This document shows, one piece after another, positions 1-7,000 of a stretch of DNA of 13,853 nt; the first letter of the stretch is position 1; each line of letters starts with the position of its first letter. The DNA is from Hyphomicrobiales bacterium (GTDB lineage Bacteria; Pseudomonadota; Alphaproteobacteria; Rhizobiales; Aestuariivirgaceae): assembly GCA_013002595.1 (NCBI GenBank), contig JABDJG010000376.1:1-13853 (forward strand), read 5' to 3'. The notes below the pieces were generated by a model. That model made no database searches, had not been told where the DNA came from, and saw only the letters and a list, made by a program, of their open reading frames with translations. The position numbers and the translations under genes are program-made.

Positions 1-377
1 TCGCCCCGGTGCTGGCGGCTGGCGCGCTGGCCAGCGTAAGGCACCTCAAGCGCTGCGATACCGAACGGGCACAACAGCAGCATCACGCAGAAATCCTGCG
101 CCGGCACCTGGCTGAACGAGACCTGCCGGTCGTTGTGTCTCCGAGCCACATCGTGCCGGTCATGGTGGGCTGCCCGGTGCGCTGCAAAGCGTTGACCGAC
201 CAGTTGCTCAAGGAGCATTCGATCTACGTCCAGCCGATTAATTATCCAACCGTTCCGCGCGGTACCGAACGTATCCGCCTGACCCCGGGGCCCTTGCACG
301 GCGTGGAGGAAATCGCTCGCCTGGTCGACGCGCTCGATCAGCTCTGGGCCCAGTTCGAACTCGAACGGGCAGCATAG
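1..377 (+). CDS. hemA: 5-aminolevulinate synthase, C-terminal fragment (5' end outside window)
   Basis: This is the last 124 residues of a PLP-dependent 5-aminolevulinate synthase. The enzyme condenses glycine with succinyl-CoA in the C4 (Shemin) route to heme, in the cytoplasm. The frame is open from base 3, so the start lies upstream of the window, and the TAG stop is at 375-377. Recognition rests on the C-terminal domain: the helix containing GALASVRHLK, then the segment YVQPINYPTVPRGTERIRLTP, which is close to invariant in ALAS and ends the small domain. The PLP lysine and glycine-binding residues lie in the missing part. Related alpha-oxoamine synthases such as KBL and BioF share the fold, but the PINYPTVPRGTERIR stretch favours ALAS. 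A 197-base gap separates it from glyA, so it is probably a separate transcription unit. Confidence 0.93.
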   Translation, partial: APVLAAGALASVRHLKRCDTERAQQQHHAEILRRHLAERDLPVVVSPSHIVPVMVGCPVRCKALTDQLLKEHSIYVQPINYPTVPRGTERIRLTPGPLHGVEEIARLVDALDQLWAQFELERAA

Positions 378-458
378 AGTTTGTAATTGCACAACGGCAG
401 CGGGTGCGGGCTGGTGCCATCTTACGCCATCAATGCCGGATTTGCGCGACGACATGCC

Positions 459-484
459 GCCGCCATACGACGGGCTTTGGCGGC
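459..484. other. Inverted repeat / possible hairpin between hemA and glyA
   Basis: GCCGCCA at 459-465 is the exact reverse complement of TGGCGGC at 478-484, giving a 7-bp GC-rich stem with a 12-base loop. It lies about 80 bases after the hemA stop and 90 bases before the glyA ATG. No T-run follows on the plus strand, so it is a poor intrinsic terminator. It could be a transcript hairpin or simply chance in GC-rich DNA. I see no convincing promoter or known riboswitch in the rest of 378-574. Confidence 0.3.
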
Positions 485-574
485 TATAAGCTAATCAGGG
501 ACACTCAAACAATATCGCTGGGAACTTTATGTGGTAGGTGAGGGCGCTCGCCGAAACCGATAGGAATTGACGAA

Positions 575-1882
575 ATGAACGATCAGTCTTCTGCCAACTT
601 GCGCAACCTGTTTCCGGATTTCTTTACCGGTAAATTGTCGGACAGCGATCCGGCGCTGGCGGCGTCCATTAATGATGAGCTGGGTCGCCAGCAGCACGAG
701 ATCGAGTTGATCGCGTCTGAGAACATCGTGTCGACCGCCGTCATGGAAGCGCAAGGCTCGGTCATGACCAATAAGTACGCCGAAGGGTATCCCGGCCGAC
801 GCTACTACGGCGGTTGCCAGCATGTCGATGTCGCCGAAGACCTCGCCCGCGAACGCGCCAAACAGCTGTTCAACTGCAAATACGTCAACGTCCAGCCGCA
901 TTCAGGCGCACAGGCCAATCAGGCCGTGTTCTTTGCGCTTTTGCAGCCCGGTGACACGTACATGGGTCTCAACCTGGCCGCCGGCGGTCATCTAACTCAC
1001 GGCTCGCCGGTCAACCAGTCCGGCAAATGGTTCAATGTGGTGCCCTATGGCGTCAATGAAGACGACCACCGCATCAACTATGACGAACTCGAGCAACTGG
1101 CGCTTGCCAACAAACCCAAGCTGATCATTGCCGGCGGCTCTGCCTATCCGCGTGAGCTTGATTTCCCCCGCTTCCGTGAAATCGCTGACAAGGCTGGCGC
1201 GCTGTTTATGGTCGACATGGCCCACTTTGCCGGTCTGGTTGCCGGTGGCGTCCACCCCAATCCTCTCGATTATGCAGATGTTGCCACCACAACCACACAC
1301 AAGACCCTGCGCGGCCCGCGCGGCGGCATGATCCTGTCGAACAACGAAGATCTCGGCAAGAAGTTCAACTCAGCCGTTTTCCCCGGTCTTCAGGGTGGTC
1401 CTTTGATGCATGTCATCGCTGGCAAGGCGGCAGCCTTCGGCGAAGCACTGCGGCCCGAGTTCAAGGCCTACGCGCAGGCCGTTGTGGCCAATGCCCGTAT
1501 GCTGTCTGAAACCCTCAAGGGCGGCGGCCTTGACATCGTTTCAGGCGGTACCGACACTCACCTGATGCTGGTCGATCTGAGGCCCAAGGGCCTGACCGGC
1601 AAGGCGGCCGAAGAGGCGCTCGGCCGCGCCAACATCACCTGTAACAAGAACGGCATCCCGTTTGATCCGGAAAAACCGATGATCACCTCGGGCATCCGGC
1701 TCGGCACGCCTGCCGGCACGACGCGCGGCTTTGGTGAGGCTGACTTTGCTGAAGTCGGGAATTTGATCATCGAAGTCCTCGATGGGCTTGCGCAGAACGG
1801 TGAAGACGGCAATGCTGGCGTTGAAGCGGCGGTCAAGGCCAAGGTCATCGCACTGACCGACCGCTTCCCGATTTACGCATAA
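575..1882 (+). CDS. glyA: Serine hydroxymethyltransferase
   Basis: This 435-residue PLP enzyme interconverts serine and glycine with tetrahydrofolate/5,10-methylene-THF. It is the main source of one-carbon units and acts in the cytoplasm. The length is normal for the family. Visible motifs are the substrate/PLP region ELIASENIVS (44-53), the YAEGYPGRRYYGG loop (68-80), the PLP-binding Asp in MVDMAHFAGL (212-221), the Schiff-base lysine K243 in TTTHKTLRGPRGG, and FPGLQGGP (269-276). The ATG at 575 is preceded by AGGAA (562-566) at an 8-base spacing, which supports this start. The neighbour downstream is nrdR, 19 bases away in the same direction, so the two are probably co-transcribed. The glyA-nrdR-rib order is common in alphaproteobacteria. 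Nothing is abnormal in the sequence. Confidence 0.97.
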   Translation: MNDQSSANLRNLFPDFFTGKLSDSDPALAASINDELGRQQHEIELIASENIVSTAVMEAQGSVMTNKYAEGYPGRRYYGGCQHVDVAEDLARERAKQLFNCKYVNVQPHSGAQANQAVFFALLQPGDTYMGLNLAAGGHLTHGSPVNQSGKWFNVVPYGVNEDDHRINYDELEQLALANKPKLIIAGGSAYPRELDFPRFREIADKAGALFMVDMAHFAGLVAGGVHPNPLDYADVATTTTHKTLRGPRGGMILSNNEDLGKKFNSAVFPGLQGGPLMHVIAGKAAAFGEALRPEFKAYAQAVVANARMLSETLKGGGLDIVSGGTDTHLMLVDLRPKGLTGKAAEEALGRANITCNKNGIPFDPEKPMITSGIRLGTPAGTTRGFGEADFAEVGNLIIEVLDGLAQNGEDGNAGVEAAVKAKVIALTDRFPIYA

Positions 1883-1901
1883 CACGAACCGGAAACCGTA
1901 A

Positions 1902-2372
1902 ATGCGCTGTCCGTACTGCTCGAACAACGATACCCAGGTCAAGGACAGCCGCCCCAGCGAGGACAACACGGCCATCCGCCGCCGGCGCTATTGTGCTGAT
2001 TGTGGTGGCCGGTTCACCACCTTTGAGCGTGTCCAGCTGCGTGAACTTCAGGTCGTCAAGAAAACCGGCCGGCGCGTGCCGTTCGACCGAGACAAGCTGA
2101 TGCGATCGGTCCAGATTGCCTTGCGCAAACGTCCGGTTGAGCCCGAACGCATCGAGCGTATGGTCTCCGGCATGGTTCGGCGCCTCGAAAGCATGGGTGA
2201 AAGCGACATCAAGTCCGACACCATCGGCAAACTGGTCATGGAAGGTCTGAAGATGCTCGATGACGTTGCCTACGTGCGGTTTGCATCCGTTTACAAGAAC
2301 TTCCGTGAGGCCAAGGATTTTGAGGAATTGCTGGGTGAATTGTCCGGTGACGAAAACGCGCCCGAAGAATAA
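1902..2372 (+). CDS. nrdR: Transcriptional repressor NrdR (Zn-ribbon, ATP-cone)
   Basis: This 156-residue regulator of ribonucleotide reductase genes binds paired NrdR boxes when its ATP-cone is loaded with dATP/ATP. The start MRCPYC carries the first half of a zinc ribbon (C3, C6), completed by C31 and C34 in CADCGGRFTT. An ATP-cone domain follows at about 49-139, including VVKKTGRRVPFDRDKL and the conserved VAYVRFASVYKNF segment near its end. The length matches the family (about 150-160). GGAA at 1891-1894, 7 bases before the ATG, supports the start. It lies 19 bases after glyA and 40 bases before ribD. No ribonucleotide reductase gene or NrdR box is visible in this window, so its targets are elsewhere. 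The short acidic tail after residue 145 is variable in the family. Confidence 0.97.
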   Translation: MRCPYCSNNDTQVKDSRPSEDNTAIRRRRYCADCGGRFTTFERVQLRELQVVKKTGRRVPFDRDKLMRSVQIALRKRPVEPERIERMVSGMVRRLESMGESDIKSDTIGKLVMEGLKMLDDVAYVRFASVYKNFREAKDFEELLGELSGDENAPEE

Positions 2373-2412
2373 GACTTGATCCTTTGGTCTGCGTTCCCCT
2401 AGCTGTGCACCC

Positions 2413-4140
2413 ATGAGTACCGATGAAAAATGGATGGCCTATGCGCTTGCCCTTGGCCGGCGCACTATGGGGCAGACGGCGGAAAATCCGGCAGTCGGCT
2501 GTGTCGTCACGCAGCGTACCGGGTTCAAGCCGGTTCCCGTCGGGATCGGCTGGACGCAAGCTGGTGGCCGCCCGCATGGCGAGACCCAGGCGTTGAAAAT
2601 GGCCGGCGACGCTGCGCGCGGCGCAACTGCCTACGTTACACTTGAGCCGTGCAGCCACCATGCCCGCACCCCGCCGTGTACCCAGGCGCTTATTGATGCA
2701 GGTGTTGCGCGCGTCGTCATCGCCTTGCGCGACCCGGATCAGCGTGTGGCCGGCCAGGGAATTGCTGCCTTGCGCCATGCCGGCATCGAGGTCGTCACCG
2801 GCATCCTGGAAGACCGCGCCCGCACCGATCTTGCCGGTTTCTTGGCCCGCAAGACCAAGGGCCGGCCGCACATGATGCTAAAGCTTGCTGTTTCGGCGGA
2901 TGGAAAGATTGCGGCCCGGCCCGGTGCACCAACCAGGATTACCGGCAAATCCGCCAGCGACCGCGTTCATCTGATGCGCGCCCAGTGCGATGGTATTCTG
3001 GTCGGTGTCAGCACGGTTCTGGCCGATAATCCGCAACTGACTTGCCGCCTGAACGGGCTCGAAGACCGCTCTCCGGTTCGCCTGGTGAGTGACAGCAGGT
3101 TATCAATCCCCCTGGACAGCAAGCTGGTGCAAACTGCCCGCCAAACACCGCTCTGGGTGCTCACCTGCAACGACGCTGATCCGGCAAAGGCCGCAGTGCT
3201 CGAAGATGCCGGTGTCACGTTGGTCTATTGCGCCGGCACATCAGCTGGAAAGGTCGATTTGCACGAAGCCTTGCTGCGTTTGGGCGGCAGGGGCCTCAAC
3301 TGTGTGATGGCGGAGGGCGGTGCGCATATGGCCCGCGCGCTGCTCCAAGAAGATCTGATCGATGAGGTTCGGTTGTTCTCATCTAATAGCGAACTTGGCC
3401 CTGACGGCCTTGATGCACTGGCCGGTCTGTCGCTTGACCACATCAGACACAATCCGCGCTTTCGCCATTGCGCCCAAGAAAAGGTTGGCGAAGACCGCCT
3501 CGACACCTATGAAAGGGCGGCAAAGGAAAGCATCATGTTTACAGGCATCATCACCGATGTGGGCGAAGTGATCGCCATCCAGGAAGGCGGCAGCACCCGC
3601 ATCACCATTGCTTGTAATTACGACCCCGAGACCATCGACATCGGTGCGTCGATCGCCTGTTCCGGCGCCTGCCTTACGGTTGTTGAACGCAAGCGGCTGG
3701 GGGATGGTCGTGGCTCATTTGATGTCGATGTCTCCGGTGAAACGCTCGACAAGACGTCGATCGGCACGTGGCGTGCCGGTACGTTGGTCAACCTGGAGCG
3801 GTCTTTGAAACTGGGCGATGAAATCGGCGGCCATATGGTCTCAGGTCACATCGATGGCAAGGTTGAGGTGGTGTCGGTAACCGAAGACGGTGATTCCAGG
3901 GTTTTCCGCTTCCGGGCGCCCGATGAACTGGCCCGCTTCATTGCCCCCAAGGGCTCGATCGCGCTCGATGGCACATCGCTGACCGTGAACGATGTCGAGG
4001 GCGCCGAGTTCACCGTCAACATCATCCCGCATACCCAGGCGGTAACCACCTGGGGCAAAATCGCCACGGGCGATGCCGTCAACATTGAAATCGACATGCT
4101 GGCGCGCTATGTCGCCCGCTTGAGCGACGCCCTAGGCTGA
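2413..4140 (+). CDS. ribDE: RibD-RibE fusion: riboflavin deaminase/reductase plus riboflavin synthase
   Basis: One uninterrupted 575-codon frame encodes two riboflavin enzymes. Residues 1-150 are the RibD pyrimidine deaminase, with NPAVGCVV, the zinc/catalytic HxE as H55-G-E57, and the PCxxC-type zinc motif with C80 and C89 (LEPCSHHARTPPC). Residues 151-370 are the RibD reductase (MLKLAVSADGKIA, ITGKSASDRVHLMRA, GILVGVSTVLADNP, MAEGGAHMA). M375 begins a complete 201-residue riboflavin synthase alpha chain: MFTGII, CSGACLTVV, LERSLKLGDEIGGHMVSGH, then the second lumazine-binding repeat with ALDGTSLTVND and IPHT. No stop codon separates the halves. An internal Shine-Dalgarno and ATG precede RibE, so a free RibE could also be made. 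The usual HAE of RibD reads HGE here, which is conservative. No clear ribosome-binding site is seen before the ATG at 2413. The missing stop could also be a sequencing error, but each half is complete and in register. Confidence 0.93.
   Translation: MSTDEKWMAYALALGRRTMGQTAENPAVGCVVTQRTGFKPVPVGIGWTQAGGRPHGETQALKMAGDAARGATAYVTLEPCSHHARTPPCTQALIDAGVARVVIALRDPDQRVAGQGIAALRHAGIEVVTGILEDRARTDLAGFLARKTKGRPHMMLKLAVSADGKIAARPGAPTRITGKSASDRVHLMRAQCDGILVGVSTVLADNPQLTCRLNGLEDRSPVRLVSDSRLSIPLDSKLVQTARQTPLWVLTCNDADPAKAAVLEDAGVTLVYCAGTSAGKVDLHEALLRLGGRGLNCVMAEGGAHMARALLQEDLIDEVRLFSSNSELGPDGLDALAGLSLDHIRHNPRFRHCAQEKVGEDRLDTYERAAKESIMFTGIITDVGEVIAIQEGGSTRITIACNYDPETIDIGASIACSGACLTVVERKRLGDGRGSFDVDVSGETLDKTSIGTWRAGTLVNLERSLKLGDEIGGHMVSGHIDGKVEVVSVTEDGDSRVFRFRAPDELARFIAPKGSIALDGTSLTVNDVEGAEFTVNIIPHTQAVTTWGKIATGDAVNIEIDMLARYVARLSDALG
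3522..3537 (+). promoter_or_regulatory. Internal ribosome-binding site and ATG of the RibE part
   Basis: The purine-rich stretch AAAGGAAAG at 3522-3530 contains AGGA (3524-3527), 7 bases before the ATG at 3535-3537 that starts MFTGII, the invariant N-terminus of riboflavin synthase. It is a proper translation start lying inside a longer in-frame gene. Free riboflavin synthase could therefore be made alongside the fused chain. Use of the site is inferred from sequence only. Confidence 0.6.
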
Positions 4141-4157
4141 ATTGGACACAACGCCGT

Positions 4158-4580
4158 ATGCATGTTTTGATTTTGGAAGCCCGGTTCTATGACGACCTCC
4201 TCGATGAGCTCGGCAAAGGTGCTCGCCAGGCAATAGAGGCGGTCGGGGGAACGCATGAGACGTTGGTTGTGCCAGGTGCCCTGGAAATCCCTGGAGCGAT
4301 CGCGATGGCTGCGGCATCGCCCAAGCCCTTTGATGCCTATGTCGCGCTCGGCGTCGTCATCCGTGGCGAGACCAGCCATTACGAGATTGTCTCAAATGAA
4401 TCCGCCCGCGGCATCATGGACCTGACCGTCAATCAGCGTCTTGCGATCGGCAATGGCATATTGACGGTGGAAAACGCTGACCAGGCCTGGCGCCGCGCCA
4501 AGGTGGATGATCTCAACAAGGGGGGAGGGGCAGCCGAAGCCGCTCTCGCCATGGCCGCCAGCCGGCAAAAATTCTCATGA
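4158..4580 (+). CDS. ribH: 6,7-dimethyl-8-ribityllumazine synthase
   Basis: This 140-residue lumazine synthase condenses 5-amino-6-ribitylaminouracil with 3,4-dihydroxy-2-butanone 4-phosphate to give the substrate of RibE. It normally assembles as pentamers or larger shells in the cytoplasm. Motifs are EARFYDDL near the N-terminus (aromatic substrate stacking), VVPGALEIPGAIAMA, ALGVVIRGETSHYEIV with the proposed general-acid His in GETSH, NESARGIMDL, RLAIGNGILTVEN, and the C-terminal KGGGAAEAAL helix. It is slightly short at the N-terminus compared with typical 150-160 residue members. The ATG at 4158 leaves almost no residues before the first strand, so an alternative upstream start overlapping ribE is possible. 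It starts 17 bases after the RibD-RibE stop, and its TGA overlaps the nusB ATG (ATGA), indicating translational coupling. Confidence 0.96.
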   Translation: MHVLILEARFYDDLLDELGKGARQAIEAVGGTHETLVVPGALEIPGAIAMAAASPKPFDAYVALGVVIRGETSHYEIVSNESARGIMDLTVNQRLAIGNGILTVENADQAWRRAKVDDLNKGGGAAEAALAMAASRQKFS

Positions 4581-5056
4581 CCGACAAACCCGGATCCGGC
4601 CGCCGTGCCGTTGCCCGTTCGGCTGCCCGCCTCGGCGCCGTTCAGGCGCTCTATCAAATGGAGCTGGCCGAAACCGATGTATCCGTCATCATGGCCGAAT
4701 ACACCTCGAGCCGTCAGGGCAATGCGTTCAACGATGGCGAACACGGCAAGGCCGATGCCACGTTCCTGAAAGACATCGTTCAAGGCGTCGTCGACCATCA
4801 GCGCGCCATCGACCCGGCCATCAACGAATGTCTGTCTTCGGGCTGGTCGCTGCCGCGCCTTGATGCAACGTTGCGCGCGATCCTGCGCTCGGCCGGCTAC
4901 GAATTGCAGTTCCGCTCCGATATTCCCGGCAAGGTCATCATCACCGAATACGTGGAAATTACCCGTGCGTTCTTCGACGACAACGAAAGCGGTTTTGTCA
5001 ACGGCGCCCTCGACAAGCTGGCGCATATCAAGCGGCCAGAAGAATTCGGCAGCTGA
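4577..5056 (+). CDS. nusB: Transcription antitermination factor NusB
   Basis: This 159-residue all-helical RNA-binding protein pairs with NusE (S10) at boxA to support antitermination, mainly on rRNA operons. Family features are the N-terminal RRAVARSAARLGAVQALYQME helix with basic residues and the LYQ signature, the LPRLDATLRAILRSAGYEL helix, the IPGKVIITEYVEI segment, and the terminal FVNGALDKLA. The start overlaps the ribH stop by 4 bases (ATGA), and ribH-nusB is a classic conserved pair. The extended region around residues 40-60 is moderately longer than in E. coli NusB, as is usual in alphaproteobacteria. In many relatives thiL follows nusB; here a patatin-family lipoprotein follows after a 220-base gap instead. 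Confidence 0.95.
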   Translation: MTDKPGSGRRAVARSAARLGAVQALYQMELAETDVSVIMAEYTSSRQGNAFNDGEHGKADATFLKDIVQGVVDHQRAIDPAINECLSSGWSLPRLDATLRAILRSAGYELQFRSDIPGKVIITEYVEITRAFFDDNESGFVNGALDKLAHIKRPEEFGS

Positions 5057-5135
5057 CCGCCTAAGCCGTCTACCGGCGCGGCGAGGTTGCGCCAAGCGTT
5101 GTGTGCAGGTCAACGTGCATCCCGAGATATTTCCG

Positions 5136-5148
5136 CCCGCGCCGCGGG
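5136..5148 (+). other. Short GC hairpin downstream of nusB
   Basis: CCCGC (5136-5140) and GCGGG (5144-5148) can pair around a 3-base loop, 80 bases after the nusB stop. There is no T-run directly after it, so an intrinsic terminator is not convincing. It is the only stem I see in the 220-base gap at 5057-5276, which otherwise holds only the promoter candidate listed separately. Confidence 0.2.
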
Positions 5149-5210
5149 ACATAAGGCTTACGTTGTTTGCTCGACAGTCAGAAGGCGGGCCATCGTCCAG
5201 CTTCTTTGCT

Positions 5211-5238
5211 TTGTTATGCGGACCTCGCCATGTATATG
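5211..5238 (+). promoter_or_regulatory. Candidate sigma70-type promoter for the patatin gene
   Basis: TTGTTA at 5211-5216 and TATATG at 5233-5238 are separated by 16 bases and resemble -35 and -10 boxes. They lie about 40 bases before the GTG start of the lipoprotein gene. The local AT content is higher than in neighbouring DNA. This is a match by eye only; alphaproteobacterial promoters diverge from the E. coli consensus. Confidence 0.25.
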
Positions 5239-5276
5239 GACTACATGTCGTGGGGCAAATGCGGTGAGAGCAGCGA

Positions 5277-6434
5277 GTGAGCTTGAGTAAGCCGATATCA
5301 TGGCGACCTTTGAGATCGGTGCCGGTGTTGGTGCTGCTCAGCCTGCTTCTGGCCAGTTGCGCCACCCGGCCATTCGAAAGCGCCGAACTGCGCACCGAAA
5401 CGCCGATTGGCGCGATCAGGCTGTTCGATGCGAATGGTCAACCGGTCAGCGATGCCCCGGTTGGTCGTGTCGGTGATAATCTCGAAATACTCGCATTATC
5501 CGGCGGCGGCGCGGATGGCGCTTTTGGTGCCGGCGTTCTGAACGGCTGGAGTGCGTCCGGCAACCGGCCGAAGTTTGATGTCGTTACCGGCGTGTCGACA
5601 GGAGCGTTGATCGCCGCCCTGGCATTTCTGGGGCCTGGCTATGATGCAACCTTGAAGGACCTTTATACTAACACGACAGATGCCAAAGTCTTCCGGCGCA
5701 AGAGCGTGATCGGCGGCTTGCTCAGTGAAAGCTTTCTCGACTACACACCGCTCCAGCGCCAGATCGAGCGGGTTGTAACCCCCGGGTTGGTCAACCAGAT
5801 CGGCAATGAACACCGCCGCGGGCGCCGGCTCTATGTGGCGACAACCAATCTCGATGCAGGGGAGCTGACCGTCTGGGACATCGGTGCAATTGCTGCCAGC
5901 AACTTCCCGTCCGATATCCGTACCCGCGTGGTGCAGAAAATCCTGCGCGCCTCGGCCGCGGTGCCGGGTCTGTTCAAGCCGGTCTATTTCCGCCCGCGGC
6001 TCGATAGCGATGCTCGCCAGATGCATGTCGATGGCGGCGTCAAGGCGCCGGTTTTGATTCGGTCGTTCATGTTCAAGGTGCCCGCCAAAAAACGAACCGT
6101 TTATGTCATCGTCAATGGCCAGATCAAACTCGTCGATGCCAAGGAGCCGGTCGAACCGGAAGTTGCCGCCATATCGCGAAAATCGATCACCGAGCTGCTG
6201 CGCGGCCTGCTCTACAAGACACTGTATCAAGGCTACGTCTCGACCCGCAACGCCCGTGGTCGTTTCCGGTTGATGGCAATCCCTGACCATGTGCCGGCAG
6301 CAAAGGACCCGCTGGAATTTGACCCTGCCGAAATGCGTGCCCTGTTCGAGACCGGTTATGCCATGGGCCGTTCCGGCCAAGGCTGGGCCAACGAGCCGCC
6401 GCGTCTTGAAGCGTTTGAACGGGTCTCAAACTGA
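5277..6434 (+). CDS. Patatin-like phospholipase, predicted lipoprotein
   Basis: This 385-residue protein has a signal peptide whose hydrophobic core (about 15-27) ends in the lipobox L25-A26-S27-C28. Cys28 should be lipidated and, with Ala at +2, sorted to the outer membrane by the general Lol rule. The patatin domain follows: the oxyanion loop LALSGGGADGAFGAG (72-86), the nucleophile elbow G105-V-S107-T-G109, and the catalytic Asp in D252-G-G. The Ser-Asp dyad is therefore intact and lipid acyl-hydrolase activity is expected; the substrate is unknown. The oxyanion motif has A-D where many members have an Arg-containing GGGxRG. The GTG start at 5277 is set by an in-frame TGA at 5265-5267 immediately upstream. 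It ends 2 bases before the convergent membrane-protein gene, with no room for a dedicated terminator. It lies beside a phospholipid synthesis operon, which suggests but does not prove a membrane-lipid role. Confidence 0.9.
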   Translation: MSLSKPISWRPLRSVPVLVLLSLLLASCATRPFESAELRTETPIGAIRLFDANGQPVSDAPVGRVGDNLEILALSGGGADGAFGAGVLNGWSASGNRPKFDVVTGVSTGALIAALAFLGPGYDATLKDLYTNTTDAKVFRRKSVIGGLLSESFLDYTPLQRQIERVVTPGLVNQIGNEHRRGRRLYVATTNLDAGELTVWDIGAIAASNFPSDIRTRVVQKILRASAAVPGLFKPVYFRPRLDSDARQMHVDGGVKAPVLIRSFMFKVPAKKRTVYVIVNGQIKLVDAKEPVEPEVAAISRKSITELLRGLLYKTLYQGYVSTRNARGRFRLMAIPDHVPAAKDPLEFDPAEMRALFETGYAMGRSGQGWANEPPRLEAFERVSN

Positions 6435-6436
6435 CC

Positions 6437-7000
6437 TTAGTTGGGCATCAGTGTAAAATAAAAACCGTAGAACACCGCCCAGCAGCTGGCGAGAATGCCG
6501 GTTCTTATCCGATTGCTGGTTTTGGTCAGCAGCAGTCTGGCAATAATGACGATCAAGGCCACGACAACGACGAACCGGAATGCCCGGGCCGGTATCGTTG
6601 CCAGGGCAAAGTTGGTCAGCTCAATTCCGTTAGCTGCCGCCTGACTGGCAAAGACCTTGTAAGGCACACCAGTCAACGATCCTACCATCATCGCCCACAG
6701 TGGCTCTTGTTGCAGCGATGAACGCACCTGGCTGATCATGCCGGGTGAAATTGCGGGAACCGCATCGATGGCGGATATTGTTGCCTCATAGTTCCAGATA
6801 CTTGCTGCATAGATGAACGCGCCACCGGCGATGGCACCGGCTACCGCAAAGCAAACCGCCCACAGTGCGTCGCGCAGCCCTTTTTGCAGGGCAACGAAGC
6901 TCAGCCAGACATCGGGCACAATGAAAAACAATGTGGCTTCGGCAAACCCCCAAATAGCGGCGATTGCGCGGCTGTGCCCAAGTGACAGCTTCACTCCCAT
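6437..7000 (-). CDS. Small polytopic membrane protein, possibly DedA/VTT-related
   Basis: This 187-residue hydrophobic protein has likely membrane segments near residues 14-36, 44-66, 138-158 and 167-184. I do not recognise a characterised family with certainty. An acidic residue and proline in the first hydrophobic stretch (GFAEATLFFIVPDVW), and the later block GSLTGVPYKVFASQAAANG followed by ARAFRF, recall the re-entrant loops and Arg-rich element of YqaA/DedA (VTT) proteins, some of which are lipid scramblases. That link is an inference. The ATG at 7000 was chosen because it overlaps the plsC stop by 10 bases and begins a natural N-terminus; the longer frame upstream merely runs through plsC in another frame. 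As last gene of a lipid-enzyme operon it could move or organise the lipid product. Confidence 0.78.
   Translation of the reverse strand: MGVKLSLGHSRAIAAIWGFAEATLFFIVPDVWLSFVALQKGLRDALWAVCFAVAGAIAGGAFIYAASIWNYEATISAIDAVPAISPGMISQVRSSLQQEPLWAMMVGSLTGVPYKVFASQAAANGIELTNFALATIPARAFRFVVVVALIVIIARLLLTKTSNRIRTGILASCWAVFYGFYFTLMPN

Noticed and set aside
378..574. Riboswitch (glycine or THF type) before glyA
   Set aside because: I could not find the paired-stem core of any riboswitch class I know; only one simple hairpin is visible.
4141..4157. Missing ribBA gene between ribE and ribH as a deletion scar
   Set aside because: The 17-base gap is clean, and ribBA position varies among alphaproteobacteria, so no scar can be inferred.
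5057..5276. tRNA or small RNA gene after nusB
   Set aside because: No acceptor/T-arm pairing or T-loop GTTCGA-type sequence is present, and there is no strong terminator.
4433..5395. A 320-codon open frame on the minus strand across ribH, nusB and the following gap
   Set aside because: It lies antisense to well-recognised ribH and nusB, its product shows no family motif, and it is the open-frame shadow expected in GC-rich DNA.
5496..6380. A 294-codon minus-strand frame opposite the patatin gene
   Set aside because: The plus-strand frame has an intact lipobox and catalytic motifs; the antisense product has no recognisable domain.
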